Positions 24,684 through 33,633 of a stretch of DNA of 64,000 nt are shown piece by piece (position 1 is the first letter of the stretch; the number at the start of each line of letters is the position of its first letter). This DNA comes from DASTFY01 sp963829955 (GTDB taxonomy: Bacteria > Actinomycetota > Acidimicrobiia > Acidimicrobiales > Ilumatobacteraceae): positions 248,001 through 312,000 of the forward strand of contig CAWHKS010000001.1 of assembly GCA_963829955.1 (NCBI GenBank), in the 5' to 3' direction. The notes beneath the pieces are model-generated. The model worked only from the letters and a program-made list of their open reading frames with translations. It was not told the DNA's origin and made no database searches. The position numbers were made by a program, and so were the translations under genes.

Positions 24684-25340
24684 ATGGCCGCGCCCTACAC
24701 GCCGCCACCGCCGCCGCCGGAGCGGGCGAAGTACGACCTGCTCTCGATGCTGCTGCCGACGCCCGATCAGATCGTCCGCTCGTACCTCACCACCGACGAG
24801 ACGATCGTCTTGATGGACCAGCCCTCGACCAACGCCTTCGTGGTCGAGGCGGCCAAGGAGCTCGCCGGTATCGGGCTGCTCCTGCTCCTGTTGGTGGCGT
24901 GGGTCGGAGGCGGGGGCGACACCACGGTCGCCGCCATCGGGTTCGTCCTCCTCGACGTGCTGCTCATCTACCTCATCGTGAAGCGCATGCAGTTCTGGTA
25001 CACGCGCTACGTCCTCACCAACTTCCGGGTCATCCGCTCATGGGGGATCCTCCGCCGGCAGATGGCGTGGATCCCGTGGGCCAAGGTCACCGACATCTCG
25101 ATGACGCAGACGCTGATCGGACGGATGCTGGGGTACGCCACGGTGCGAATCGAGTCAGCCAACGAGGACTCGGGCTTCAAGGAAATCAAGGACCTGCGCC
25201 AGCCCCACCGCTTCCATCGCGTGATCGGCGAGATGGTCGAGGCCAAGCAGGGCAAGACGGTGCCGTTCTGGATGGCCGGCCCGGATGAGGTGCCGACGTC
25301 GACGACGAACGTGGCGCCGGATTCCGTCCTCAACGATTGA
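24684..25340 (+). CDS. Membrane protein with bacterial PH domain (DUF304/bPH2-like)
   Basis: 218 residues. An N-terminal Pro-rich segment (TPPPPPPERA) precedes a cytoplasmic stretch, two transmembrane helices (about residues 57-74 and 78-95) and a bPH2-type domain beginning WYTRYVLTNFRVIRSWG with GILRRQMAWIPWAKVTD. The last 30 residues are polar. Proteins of this kind are common and mostly uncharacterised. The stop lies 11 bp inside the convergent heme A synthase gene. Confidence 0.78.
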   Translation: MAAPYTPPPPPPERAKYDLLSMLLPTPDQIVRSYLTTDETIVLMDQPSTNAFVVEAAKELAGIGLLLLLLVAWVGGGGDTTVAAIGFVLLDVLLIYLIVKRMQFWYTRYVLTNFRVIRSWGILRRQMAWIPWAKVTDISMTQTLIGRMLGYATVRIESANEDSGFKEIKDLRQPHRFHRVIGEMVEAKQGKTVPFWMAGPDEVPTSTTNVAPDSVLND

Positions 25341-26295
25341 GCACGCGGTCAGCCGGGGTTGGCGCGGTCGAAGACCGCGGCACCGGTACGCGGGTGGCGA
25401 AGGTGAGGCGGCAGGCCAGCCACCAAACGACCACCGAGCCCGTGACGTGCAGGGCGACGAGCAGCACGGGGATGCCGTTGACGTACTGCACGTAGCCGAT
25501 CGTTCCCTGGACGACGACGGCGACGAGCAGCGCGCCGAGCGGCTCGCCGACGACCGTCCAGGCCGGCCCCCGACGGGCCCGCCAGGCGACCCATAGGAGC
25601 GCGCCGGTCGCCACCAGCACCGTCACGCTGTGGATGCGGGCGACGTCGGTGATCGCGAACCCGAACCGTCTCGCCTCCTCGTCCCCCCCGTGTGGTCCGG
25701 TCCCCGTCACGACGGTGCCGGTCACGATCGCCAGGCCGACGAGGGCCGACGCGGCCAGCACCTCGCCGCGCAGCGGCCGGCCGGCCGCGGGCCGGTACGG
25801 ACCCGGCTCCTCGGAAGCCCGCTGGTGGAGCACCAGCGCGTCGGTGAGGATCACGATCGACAGCACGAAGTGCGCCTGCACCGACGCCGGGTGCAGGTCC
25901 GTCAGCACGGTGATGCCGCCGAGGACGATCTGGCCGATCACCCCCGCCACCAGCCCGATCGACAGCCACAGCAGGTCCCGGCGCCGGGGCCGGCGCACCA
26001 GGGAGCCCAGGACGGCGAGCACGACGGCAACGGCGACCAGGCCCGTGAACAGCCGGTTGACCTGCTCGATGGCGCCGTGCGTGCTGGAGACGTCGACGAA
26101 GCGCGTCTCGTTGCATTGCGGCCAATCCGGGCAGCCGAGGCCGGAGCCGGTGAGGCGCACCAGGGCACCCGTCACGATGATGACGGCGAGGGCCAGAGCG
26201 GCCAGCAGCGTCAGCCGCCGGTAGGCGGACGGCGACAGAGACCAGCGCGTCGGTGCCCGTGGAGCTGGGGTCGAGCTCTCGTCCGCGCCGGGCAT
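25330..26295 (-). CDS. ctaA: Heme A synthase (COX15/CtaA)
   Basis: 321 residues with eight hydrophobic helices. The conserved histidines expected to bind heme appear in STHGAIEQVNRL, ASVQAHFVLS, ARIHSVTVL and VALHVTGSV. CtaA oxidises the C8 methyl of heme O to give heme A for cytochrome c oxidase. The cysteine pair found in Bacillus-type loops is visible as GCPDWPQC near the first helix and absent from the second loop. No ctaB or cox genes are in the window, so it stands alone, convergent with the PH-domain gene. Confidence 0.9.
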   Translation of the reverse strand: MPGADESSTPAPRAPTRWSLSPSAYRRLTLLAALALAVIIVTGALVRLTGSGLGCPDWPQCNETRFVDVSSTHGAIEQVNRLFTGLVAVAVVLAVLGSLVRRPRRRDLLWLSIGLVAGVIGQIVLGGITVLTDLHPASVQAHFVLSIVILTDALVLHQRASEEPGPYRPAAGRPLRGEVLAASALVGLAIVTGTVVTGTGPHGGDEEARRFGFAITDVARIHSVTVLVATGALLWVAWRARRGPAWTVVGEPLGALLVAVVVQGTIGYVQYVNGIPVLLVALHVTGSVVVWWLACRLTFATRVPVPRSSTAPTPADRVLNR

Positions 26296-26315
26296 CGGCG
26301 TCGAGGGTATCCACC

Positions 26316-26321
26316 TACGCT
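26316..26321 (+). promoter_or_regulatory. Leaderless-type -10 box TACGCT
   Basis: TACGCT lies 6 nt before GTG 26328. It fixes the start of the gene about 25 codons inside the longest open frame. Confidence 0.5.
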
Positions 26322-26327
26322 CCGGCG

Positions 26328-27452
26328 GTGCTCAGTCCCGCCGACGACTTCCCGGTCCACCAGACCCCCGAGCCGCTGGCCCATCCCGCCACGTCCGACC
26401 CCAACCACTACGACCGCTACTTCTTCAACGGCGGCACGCCCGACGGATCCCTGTTCTTCGCCGTGGCCCTCGGCCTGTACCCAAACCGGGAGGTCATCGA
26501 CGCCGCGTTCAGCGTGGTGAGCGACGGCCGGCAGGTAAGCGTGCACAGCTCAGGCCGCTGCCCCATCGACCGTTCGACGACGGTCGGGCCGGTGACGGTG
26601 GAGGTGGTCGTACCGCTCCGGTCCCTGCGGGTCGTCGTCGACGCCCGCGATGAGGGCCTCGCCGCGGACCTCCTCTTCACCGCGCGCACGGCCGCGGTCG
26701 AGGAGCCGCGGTTCACCCGGCGGCACGGGACACGTGTCGTGTTCGACTACACCCGGCTCACGCAGTGGGGTGAGTGGTCAGGCTGGGTGGAGGTCGACGG
26801 CCGCCGCATCGAGCTGCATCCCGGGCAGGTGCGGGGCTGCCGCGACCGCTCCTGGGGCGTCCGCCCCGTCGGCGAACGCAGTGGTGGCGTCCCCGGGCCC
26901 GCCCCCCAGTTCTTCTGGCTGTGGGCGCCGACCAACTTCGACGACATCTGCGTGCACTTCGGCTCCAACGAGGAGGCCGACGGGACGCCGTGGCACCGCA
27001 GCGGCTTCATCGTCCCGGTCGGCGCCGCCGCGCCGAAGGCGGTCGAGGCCGTCGCCCACCGGGTCGAGTGGCGCCCAGGGACCCGCCGGGCGGCCTACGC
27101 CGAGATCGATCTGGTCGGCAAAGGCGGCGACCCGCAGACGCTCCGCCTGGAGCCGCTGTGGGAGTTCCAGATGCTCGGCCTCGGCTACCTGCACCCGGAG
27201 TGGGGGCACGGGGTCTGGAAGGGGGAGTCGGCCGTGGCGGGCGAGCGCTGGGAGCTGCCGGTGCCCGATCCGCTGGCCCTCCACCACCTCCACGTGCAGG
27301 CCGTGTGCCGCGCGACCTTCGGCGATCGGACCGGCACCGGTGTGCTGGAGCAGCTCGTGATCGGGCCCTACGAGCCCGCCGGCTTCACCGACCTCTTCGA
27401 CGGCGCCAGCCCGCCCTCCACCGGCGCACGCGCCGGCTCGCGGCCCGTGTAG
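26328..27452 (+). CDS. Conserved hypothetical protein (possible lipocalin-like fold)
   Basis: 374 residues, no signal peptide and no membrane segment. Recognisable stretches include HYDRYFFNGGTPDGSLFFAV near the N-terminus, GCRDRSWGVRPVGER in the middle and WEFQMLGLGYLHPEWGHG near the C-terminus. This family is common in actinobacteria and proteobacteria near lipid or steroid genes; its beta-rich layout resembles AttH/CrtC-type lipocalins. I cannot assign an activity. Its 3' end overlaps the convergent Rieske oxygenase by 85 bp, an unusually long antisense overlap. No ACTGACT operator is present upstream. Confidence 0.7.
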   Translation: MLSPADDFPVHQTPEPLAHPATSDPNHYDRYFFNGGTPDGSLFFAVALGLYPNREVIDAAFSVVSDGRQVSVHSSGRCPIDRSTTVGPVTVEVVVPLRSLRVVVDARDEGLAADLLFTARTAAVEEPRFTRRHGTRVVFDYTRLTQWGEWSGWVEVDGRRIELHPGQVRGCRDRSWGVRPVGERSGGVPGPAPQFFWLWAPTNFDDICVHFGSNEEADGTPWHRSGFIVPVGAAAPKAVEAVAHRVEWRPGTRRAAYAEIDLVGKGGDPQTLRLEPLWEFQMLGLGYLHPEWGHGVWKGESAVAGERWELPVPDPLALHHLHVQAVCRATFGDRTGTGVLEQLVIGPYEPAGFTDLFDGASPPSTGARAGSRPV

Positions 27453-28585
27453 CCCGAGGCCACCATCGTCACGAAGTGGTACACGGCATCCTCCGACCCG
27501 CTCAGGATGCCGGGGATGAACCGGGGCGAGGCCACGCCGCGCTGCACGGACTCCACCGCGGCCCAGTCCTGCCGGTTGGTGATGTCCCAGAAGTCCACGG
27601 CGTAGCTGGGGTCGAAGCCGGGCTGCTCCACCGCCTCGGGCGGGAACAGCCATTGGCACTCCACCCGGCTGGTCCCCGGGGTGACCGGCTCGATTCGGTG
27701 CGTCATCACGTAGTCGGGATGGAGGCTGACCAGCAGGTTAGGGAACAGGTTCAGGTACAGCACCTGACGGCGCTCGACGTCGTCGAGGCCGCGCAGCATC
27801 ACACCACCCGACCGGCCATCGAGGCTCATGGTCTCCGCGCCGTCGGCGAGGTCCATGTCGCCGCCGACCCACGCGCCCGCTTCGTCCTGGAAGTTGTCAC
27901 CGGAATCGCTGGGCGAGACCTCGCACAGCTGCGGGTGGATGAGCGGGCAGTGGTAGCACTCGTGGTAGTTCTCGATGGCGATCTTCCAGTTGGCCTGGAG
28001 GTCGTAGTCGTGACTGGCCGCCACGACGAGCCGCTCGCACTCCCAGCCTTCGGTCAGCACACCGAACGCGCCCAAGTGGTCCTCGAACGGACCTGCCCGC
28101 CCGTCGACGTTGACGAAGACCCACCCGCCCCACTCGGCATGAGCCAACTCCTGCAGCCCAAAGGCGGCGGACTCGAAGTTGGGGACCTCGCCGAAGTGCG
28201 GCGCCAGGCGCAGCGCGCCGTCGAGCTCGTAGCTCCAAGCGTGGTACGGGCACTGCACCACGCCCCGGACCGTCGACGCGCCACAGGCCAGGAGCTCGTG
28301 ACCGCGATGACGGCAGATGTTGGCGAACACGTGCAGCGTCCCGTCGCCGTCCCGGGTCAGCAGCGCGCCGGTCGTGCCGATGCGCACGGCTTTCTGCGAC
28401 CGCGGCTCGGCGACATCGGCGAGCCGGCCGGCACAGATCCAGCTCCCGTCGAAGAAGTTGGTCTCTTCCCAGGCCAGGACGTCGGGATCGGTGTACGCGC
28501 CACGCGGCAGCATCCGTGAGTGACCGAACGGGCGGAGGCAGGCCTCCAGCGCCTCGGTCGGCAGGGGTGCGGGGGTGCGAGCCAT
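27368..28585 (-). CDS. Rieske non-heme iron oxygenase, large subunit (Rieske-1)
   Basis: 405 residues. The Rieske 2Fe-2S ligands are C91/H93 and C112/H115 (CRHRGH and CPYHAW). The mononuclear iron site is E209-X2-H212-X4-H217 (ENYHECYHCPLIHP). The bridging residue between the centres is Glu, as in carnitine and glycine-betaine oxygenases, not the Asp usual in aromatic-ring dioxygenases. A demethylase or monooxygenase acting on a quaternary amine is therefore plausible. It follows the FAD oxidoreductase by 2 bp, so it shares that gene's promoter and the operator at 30354. No ferredoxin or reductase subunit is nearby. Confidence 0.88.
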   Translation of the reverse strand: MARTPAPLPTEALEACLRPFGHSRMLPRGAYTDPDVLAWEETNFFDGSWICAGRLADVAEPRSQKAVRIGTTGALLTRDGDGTLHVFANICRHRGHELLACGASTVRGVVQCPYHAWSYELDGALRLAPHFGEVPNFESAAFGLQELAHAEWGGWVFVNVDGRAGPFEDHLGAFGVLTEGWECERLVVAASHDYDLQANWKIAIENYHECYHCPLIHPQLCEVSPSDSGDNFQDEAGAWVGGDMDLADGAETMSLDGRSGGVMLRGLDDVERRQVLYLNLFPNLLVSLHPDYVMTHRIEPVTPGTSRVECQWLFPPEAVEQPGFDPSYAVDFWDITNRQDWAAVESVQRGVASPRFIPGILSGSEDAVYHFVTMVASGYTGREPARAPVEGGLAPSKRSVKPAGS

Positions 28586-28587
28586 CT

Positions 28588-30279
28588 TCAGCGTCTCCTC
28601 CTCGTCGTCGTCTCAGCCCCGGGCCGGGCGGTTCGCCACGCGGCGCCGCCACGGGCCTCTCTCCGCCGCCAGGGGCGGTGCTCCCGGCGCTGGTCGGCCA
28701 GCACGGCCCGTGCCGCCTGCCAACCCGGGATGCCGCACACACCGCCGCCTCCGTGGGTGGCGGAGTGCGCCTGGTAGAGCCCAAGAATAGGCGAGCGGAA
28801 GTCGGCGAACCCGGCCGCCGGCCGGTTGTGGAAGAGCTGGTCGACCGAGAGCTCACCGTGGAAGATGTTCCCACCGATCAGGCCGTAGGTGTGCTCCATG
28901 TCGTACGGCCCGATGACCTGGCGGTGGATCACGGACCGGGCCAGGTTCGGAGCCAGTTCCGCATAGCCGGCCACGACACGGTCGGCGTAGGCGTCGAGCT
29001 CCTCCTGGTGGGGCTCGTCGCTCCATGACGACGGCACCCACTGCGTGAAGAGGCTCATCACGTGCGTGCCCTCAGGGCACAGCGTCGGGTCGAGCGTCGA
29101 TGGGATGCAGCCGTCGCTGAAGGGCCGCGTGGCCGGTTGGCCGCTGCGGGCCTCCTGGAACGCCTGCTCGAGGTACTCCAGCGAGTGGGCGAGCTCGATG
29201 GCGCCCGTGTGGTGGGGCTGCAGATGGGTGCCAGCATGGGAGGTGAAGTCGGGCAGCTCGGACAGCGCGAGGTTGACCTTGACCGTGCCGCTGCGGCTCC
29301 GCCAGCGGCGGATGGCGGTGACGAAGTCGTCAGGGAGCTCCGCGGCGTCGAGATGGCGGAGGAAGCCGATCTGCGGGTGCACGGCGGTGATCACCGTGTC
29401 TGTGCTCAGCTCCTCGCCGTCCACGAGGGCGACACCCGTGACCCGGCCTCCCCGGGTGAGGACCCGCTCGACTGGCGCGTCGGTGCGGACCGTCACACCG
29501 AAGGACTCCGCCGACCGGCGGATGGCGTCGGCCACCGCACCCATGCCGCCGCGGGGGTAGCCCCACTGCCCCAGTGAGGACCCGGCACCCACGTCGCCGA
29601 TCGAGTGGTGCAGCATCACGTACGCGGTGCCCGGTTCCTCGGGCCCGGCCCAGGTCCCGATCACACCATTGACGGCCATCATCGCCTGGACCGCATCGGA
29701 CTCGAACCACTCGCGGAGCAGGTCGCCCACGCTCATCGTGAAGAGGCGGGTGACGTCGGCGGCCTTCGTCACGTCCAGACCCCGCAGTCGCCAGGCCACC
29801 TTGAGCTGGTCGAGCAGGTCGGCGGGCCGCTTCGACCCCAGCTTGGGCGGCACCTGCGTCAGCAGCGGCCCGAGGACGGCGGCGATGCCGTCCATCCAGG
29901 CGTCCCAACGCTCCAGCGCGACGGCGTCCCGCTTCGAGAACGCGGCCACGGTGCTGTAACGGTCGGGGGTCTCCTCCCCCATCACCAGGCCCCGGCCGTC
30001 GGGCAGGCCCAGGTAGGAGGGACCCATCGGGTACACGTGGTAGCCGTGGCGGGCCAGGTCCAGCCCGTGCACGATGGCGTCGGGCATGAGGCTCATCACA
30101 TAGCTCAGGGCCGTCACCTTGAACTCCGGACCCCAGGGCTGCTCGGTCACCGCGGCCCCTCCGACCACGGGACGCGCCTCGAGCACCGCGACCCGCCGGC
30201 CCTCCTTGCCCAGCAGTGCCGCCGCGACCAATCCGTTGTGACCGCCACCGACCACCACCGCATCCCAGCGTTGCGCCAT
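28588..30279 (-). CDS. FAD-dependent oxidoreductase, phytoene-dehydrogenase/PYROXD2-like
   Basis: 563 residues. The dinucleotide-binding motif VVVGGGHNGLVAAALL starts at about residue 8 and is followed by GGAAVTEQPWGPEF. The C-terminal FAD-contact motif is THGGGGVCGIPGW. This COG1233 group covers carotenoid desaturases and many uncharacterised oxidoreductases; no carotenoid genes are here, so amine or alcohol oxidation is more likely. ATG 30279 has a GGGAGG ribosome-binding site. It is the first gene of a two-gene operon with Rieske-1 and is divergent from potD across the operator at 30354-30373. Confidence 0.85.
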   Translation of the reverse strand: MAQRWDAVVVGGGHNGLVAAALLGKEGRRVAVLEARPVVGGAAVTEQPWGPEFKVTALSYVMSLMPDAIVHGLDLARHGYHVYPMGPSYLGLPDGRGLVMGEETPDRYSTVAAFSKRDAVALERWDAWMDGIAAVLGPLLTQVPPKLGSKRPADLLDQLKVAWRLRGLDVTKAADVTRLFTMSVGDLLREWFESDAVQAMMAVNGVIGTWAGPEEPGTAYVMLHHSIGDVGAGSSLGQWGYPRGGMGAVADAIRRSAESFGVTVRTDAPVERVLTRGGRVTGVALVDGEELSTDTVITAVHPQIGFLRHLDAAELPDDFVTAIRRWRSRSGTVKVNLALSELPDFTSHAGTHLQPHHTGAIELAHSLEYLEQAFQEARSGQPATRPFSDGCIPSTLDPTLCPEGTHVMSLFTQWVPSSWSDEPHQEELDAYADRVVAGYAELAPNLARSVIHRQVIGPYDMEHTYGLIGGNIFHGELSVDQLFHNRPAAGFADFRSPILGLYQAHSATHGGGGVCGIPGWQAARAVLADQRREHRPWRRREARGGAAWRTARPGAETTTRRRR

Positions 30280-30345
30280 CCCGGCCTCCCCTGTCTCGTG
30301 GCCCGATCGCTCGCGTCACCGGGACCGCAGTGCGCTCCGCTATCG

Positions 30346-30377
30346 TTGACGCTTACTGACTCGTCAGTCAGTATAGC
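30346..30377 (+). promoter_or_regulatory. potD promoter with TTGACG and TATAGC elements
   Basis: TTGACG at 30346-30351 and TATAGC at 30372-30377 flank the inverted repeat at 30354-30373, with a 20-nt spacer. CAGTAT at 30369-30374 would give a better 17-nt spacer. A bound repressor would cover this promoter. Confidence 0.45.
30354..30373. promoter_or_regulatory. Shared operator site 1 (perfect inverted repeat)
   Basis: TACTGACT, CGTC, AGTCAGTA: perfect 8-bp arms around a 4-bp spacer. It lies between the divergent FAD-oxidoreductase/Rieske-1 operon and potDBC. The same core recurs at 38009-38028 and 43858-43877. Size and symmetry suit a TetR-family dimer pair. Confidence 0.8.
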
Positions 30378-30457
30378 TACGGCCGGGTGCGTCCGCTCGT
30401 CATGGGCCCTCGGCCAGACTGGACCATTCGGTCCGTTGCGTGAAGGGGAGGAACGAC

Positions 30458-31690
30458 GTGGCCAACGGAATATCCCGCCGTCAGTTCGTGGAGCGGTCGG
30501 CCCGCCTGGCGGTGCTGGCCGGGCTGAGCGGCTCCATCCTGTCGGCCTGCGGGAGCAGTGGCGACAGCGGCGGTGGGGGCGGAGGCAGCGGGGACACCAT
30601 CCCCCTCGCCCGCCTCGACAACCCCGTCACCCTGCCCGACAACGGGATCGAGGCGGTGGCCAGCGGGCAGGAACCCGAGAGCGGCACGCTCCGGGTCCTG
30701 AACTACGCCGACTACATCAACCCGGAGACCCAGGCAGCCTTCGAGGCGGAGATGGGCACGACCCTCGAGATCACGGTCTACGACACCGAGGACAAGCTCC
30801 TCTCCAACCTCCGCAACGACTCGCTCACCTTCGACCTCGTCATGGGCGCGACGACGCTGCAGCTCCCGAAGTTCGTCGTCGGCGAGCTGATCCAGCCCCT
30901 CAATCAGGAGTACCTGCCGAACTTCAGCAACGTGCTGGCCACGCTGCAGAGCCCGTACTACGACGTCGGGTCGAAGTACACCGCGCCGTACGTCGTGTAC
31001 ACGACCGGCATCGCCTACCGGCGGGACAAAATCGACGACGCGGCCTTCGCCAGCGACGACGCGTGGAAGTTGCTGTGGGATCCCGCCAACAAGGGCTTCG
31101 CCGGTGTCCTGGATGACTCACGCGAGGCGCTCACGCTCGGCATGTATTACCGGGGCGTCACGGACACCAACACCGGGGACCCCGCGATCCTCGACGCCGC
31201 CGAGGCCGACATCAAGGCACTGGTGGCGGCCACGGATGCCCGTTTCGACATCCTCGCCTGGCAACAGATCCCGGAGGGTTCGTCGCACATCCACCAAGCA
31301 TGGTCGGGTGACATGATCGCGGCGCAGTACTACCTGCCCGAAGGCACCGACGCCGAGGTGCTGGGCTACTGGAAGCCGTCGAGGACCACCGTCGCCAACG
31401 ACTTCTTCGTCATCCCGGCCCGGTCCGAGCGGCCGGTGTTGGCTCACGCGCTCATCAACTACCTGCTCGATCCCGCCAACGCGCAGTTCAACTTCGAGTT
31501 CGTGGGGTACCAGCCCGCGCTGACCAGCCCGACCCTGGACGATCTCATCGCCGCCGAACTAGTGCCGCCGCACCTGCAGAGCACATTGGTCAGCGACGAG
31601 GACGTCGCCAACGGGTTCCGCCTGGACGCACTCGCGCTCGATGTCGAGAACCTCTGGACGGATGCCTACAGCCGTATCCGGTCGGGCTGA
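30458..31690 (+). CDS. PotD-like spermidine/putrescine-type ABC transporter substrate-binding protein (Tat lipoprotein)
   Basis: 410 residues from GTG 30458. The start is set by AAGGGGAGGA just upstream; GTG 30440 would place this ribosome-binding site inside the gene. A twin-arginine motif (SRRQF, residues 6-10) and a lipobox ending LSAC (Cys31) indicate Tat export and lipid anchoring, followed by a Gly/Ser linker. The mature part has TLRVLNYADYINPETQAAFE and FDLVMGATTLQLPKF, typical of PotD/PotF-type proteins for cationic amines. The ligand could be a polyamine or a betaine-like amine. It is the first gene of potDBC. Confidence 0.88.
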   Translation: MANGISRRQFVERSARLAVLAGLSGSILSACGSSGDSGGGGGGSGDTIPLARLDNPVTLPDNGIEAVASGQEPESGTLRVLNYADYINPETQAAFEAEMGTTLEITVYDTEDKLLSNLRNDSLTFDLVMGATTLQLPKFVVGELIQPLNQEYLPNFSNVLATLQSPYYDVGSKYTAPYVVYTTGIAYRRDKIDDAAFASDDAWKLLWDPANKGFAGVLDDSREALTLGMYYRGVTDTNTGDPAILDAAEADIKALVAATDARFDILAWQQIPEGSSHIHQAWSGDMIAAQYYLPEGTDAEVLGYWKPSRTTVANDFFVIPARSERPVLAHALINYLLDPANAQFNFEFVGYQPALTSPTLDDLIAAELVPPHLQSTLVSDEDVANGFRLDALALDVENLWTDAYSRIRSG

Positions 31691-31701
31691 GCCGGACGGC
31701 G

Positions 31702-32637
31702 ATGGCTCGGGGCGAGGGAAGCAGAGCAGACCCGCAGGGCCTCTGGGCCTCGTTCACGCTGCCCGGCACGGGCTGGCTCATCGCGCTGTTCCTCATCCCC
31801 TTCTACGCCATCGCTGCCATCGCCTTCGGCGGTGTCGACCCCATCTTCGGCTCCGCGCTCCCCCGCTGGAACCCGTTGACGTGGAACTTCACCGCCTTCA
31901 ACGACGTGTTCAGCGAGGTCGTCAACGGGTCGTTGCGCAACGTCTTCGTGCGGACCTTCTCCTACGTCGGGATCTCGCTCGTCCTGTGCTTCGCCATCGG
32001 GTACCCGGTCGCCTACTACCTGGCCCGCTACGCCGGGCGCACCAAGGGGATCCTGCTCGCCTGCGTCGTGCTGCCGTTCTGGATGAGCTACCTGATGCGG
32101 ATGCTGGCCTGGGTCAACCTCCTCAACCCCGAAGGGGGCTGGGCCGCGGACGCGCTCAACGCGCTGCACGCACCTCGGCTCTTCGAGGCGCTCGGGCTGG
32201 GTAATGGCGGCGAGGTGTGGTTCGGCCAGCCCATCACGGTGATCATGGGCCTCGTCTACGGGTACATCCCATTCTTCATCCTCCCGCTGTACGCCGCGCT
32301 CGACCGTATCGACGGCCGCTACCTCGAGGCCGCTCGTGACCTCGGCGCCAGTGCCAAAGCCACGTTCCTGAACGTGACGCTGCCGCTGTCCGTGCCCGGG
32401 ATCCTCGCCGCGTCGGTCATCACCGCGCTGCCGATGTTCGGCGACTACTACACGAACACCATCCTCTCCGGATCGCCGGGCACGGAGATGATCGGCAACC
32501 AGATCGAGCTGTACATCACGCGCAGCCGCCAGCCGCAGAACGGCGCCGTGCTGGTGCTCATCCTCTCCGCCCTGCTACTCGTGCTGATGAGCTACTACCT
32601 CGTCATCACCACCCGCGCCCAGAGGTCAGCGGAGTGA
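31702..32637 (+). CDS. PotB-like ABC transporter permease
   Basis: 311 residues with six hydrophobic helices. The ATPase-coupling EAA loop is EAARDLGASAKATFLNVTLP. The stretch VVLPFWMSYLMRMLAWVNLL is typical of PotB/PotH permeases. The N-terminal 18 residues are polar and cytoplasmic. It starts 11 bp after potD and overlaps potC by 4 bp (GTGA), so the three form one operon. It would form the membrane channel with PotC and be powered by PotA at 36.9-38.0 kb. Confidence 0.9.
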   Translation: MARGEGSRADPQGLWASFTLPGTGWLIALFLIPFYAIAAIAFGGVDPIFGSALPRWNPLTWNFTAFNDVFSEVVNGSLRNVFVRTFSYVGISLVLCFAIGYPVAYYLARYAGRTKGILLACVVLPFWMSYLMRMLAWVNLLNPEGGWAADALNALHAPRLFEALGLGNGGEVWFGQPITVIMGLVYGYIPFFILPLYAALDRIDGRYLEAARDLGASAKATFLNVTLPLSVPGILAASVITALPMFGDYYTNTILSGSPGTEMIGNQIELYITRSRQPQNGAVLVLILSALLLVLMSYYLVITTRAQRSAE

Positions 32638-33497
32638 GCCGCGCCGATCCCTGGACCAAGCCGCGGGTCCTGCCTCTCATCACCTGGCTGTACGTGGTCT
32701 GGTCGATCGTGCCGGTGCTCATCGCCATCGCCTTCTCTTTCAACAGCGGCCGTAGCCGTTCGACGTGGCAGGGCTTCTCCGTGCGCTGGTGGTGGACAGA
32801 CGCCGGCTCGGTGGCCAAGGACGACAGCCTCCAGCTGGCCGTGCGCAACAGCCTCCTGCTGGGGCTCGTCACCATCGTCATCGTGGTGCCGCTCGGCGTG
32901 CTCCTCGCCATCGGCCTCGCCCGCTGGCGCTCCCGCCTCTCCCACGGGGCGAACCTGATCTCGCTCATCCCTCTCGTCACCCCCGAGATCGTGATGGGTG
33001 CCGCGCTGTTCATCGTGTTCAAGGAGCTCTACACCGGCGTGCCCCTCGGCCGGGGCGCGCAGATCCTGGGCCACGTGACGTTCACGCTCTCGTTCGTGGT
33101 GGTGATCGTGCGCGGCCGCCTGGTGGCCATCGGCCCCGTGTACGAGGAGGCCGCTCGCGACCTCGGAGCCAAGGCCCACCAGGCGCTGCGGCTCGTCATC
33201 CTGCCGCTGCTGTGGCCGGCCATCTTCGCCAGCGTCGTCATCGTGTTCGCCACGTCGCTCGACGACTTCGTGATCGCGTCGTTCCTCTCCTCGGGCGCGG
33301 GCACGGAGACGGTCCCGATCCGCATCTACAGCTCGGCACACGGTGGGGCCACGCCCGCCCTGAACGCCGTGGCCACCGTGATGCTGATCATCACCATGGG
33401 GGTCATCGGCCTCGGCTTCCTGGTGCTCAGCCGGGCCCGCAAGCGCCGCGGCGGCGAGGGCGACGCCGTGGGCGACCTGGCCGGCTTCAGCCTCTAA
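32634..33497 (+). CDS. PotC-like ABC transporter permease
   Basis: 287 residues and six hydrophobic helices. The EAA coupling loop is EEAARDLGAKAHQALRLVIL, and the segment FATSLDDFVIASFLSSG is the PotC/PotI family mark. GTG 32634 overlaps the potB stop. It is the last gene of the operon. In most genomes potA would follow or precede directly, but here a 3.4-kb island on the other strand intervenes before the ATPase gene. The 137 bp after the stop hold nothing I recognise. Confidence 0.9.
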   Translation: MSRADPWTKPRVLPLITWLYVVWSIVPVLIAIAFSFNSGRSRSTWQGFSVRWWWTDAGSVAKDDSLQLAVRNSLLLGLVTIVIVVPLGVLLAIGLARWRSRLSHGANLISLIPLVTPEIVMGAALFIVFKELYTGVPLGRGAQILGHVTFTLSFVVVIVRGRLVAIGPVYEEAARDLGAKAHQALRLVILPLLWPAIFASVVIVFATSLDDFVIASFLSSGAGTETVPIRIYSSAHGGATPALNAVATVMLIITMGVIGLGFLVLSRARKRRGGEGDAVGDLAGFSL

Positions 33498-33633
33498 CCC
33501 TTCAGCTGGACGCCGATGTCATCCCGTTCGGCGCGGATCGCCGATTCGGACGACAGCGGCGGTCTTGAGGGGAGGGGTGGCCGGCGACGTCGACGGTTGC
33601 GCGTGGCGACACCGGGGCCGAGACGAGCCGGAG

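Noticed and set aside
28588..30279. FAD oxidoreductase as a carotenoid desaturase
   Set aside because: No phytoene synthase or other carotenoid gene is present, and the gene is co-transcribed with a Rieske oxygenase.
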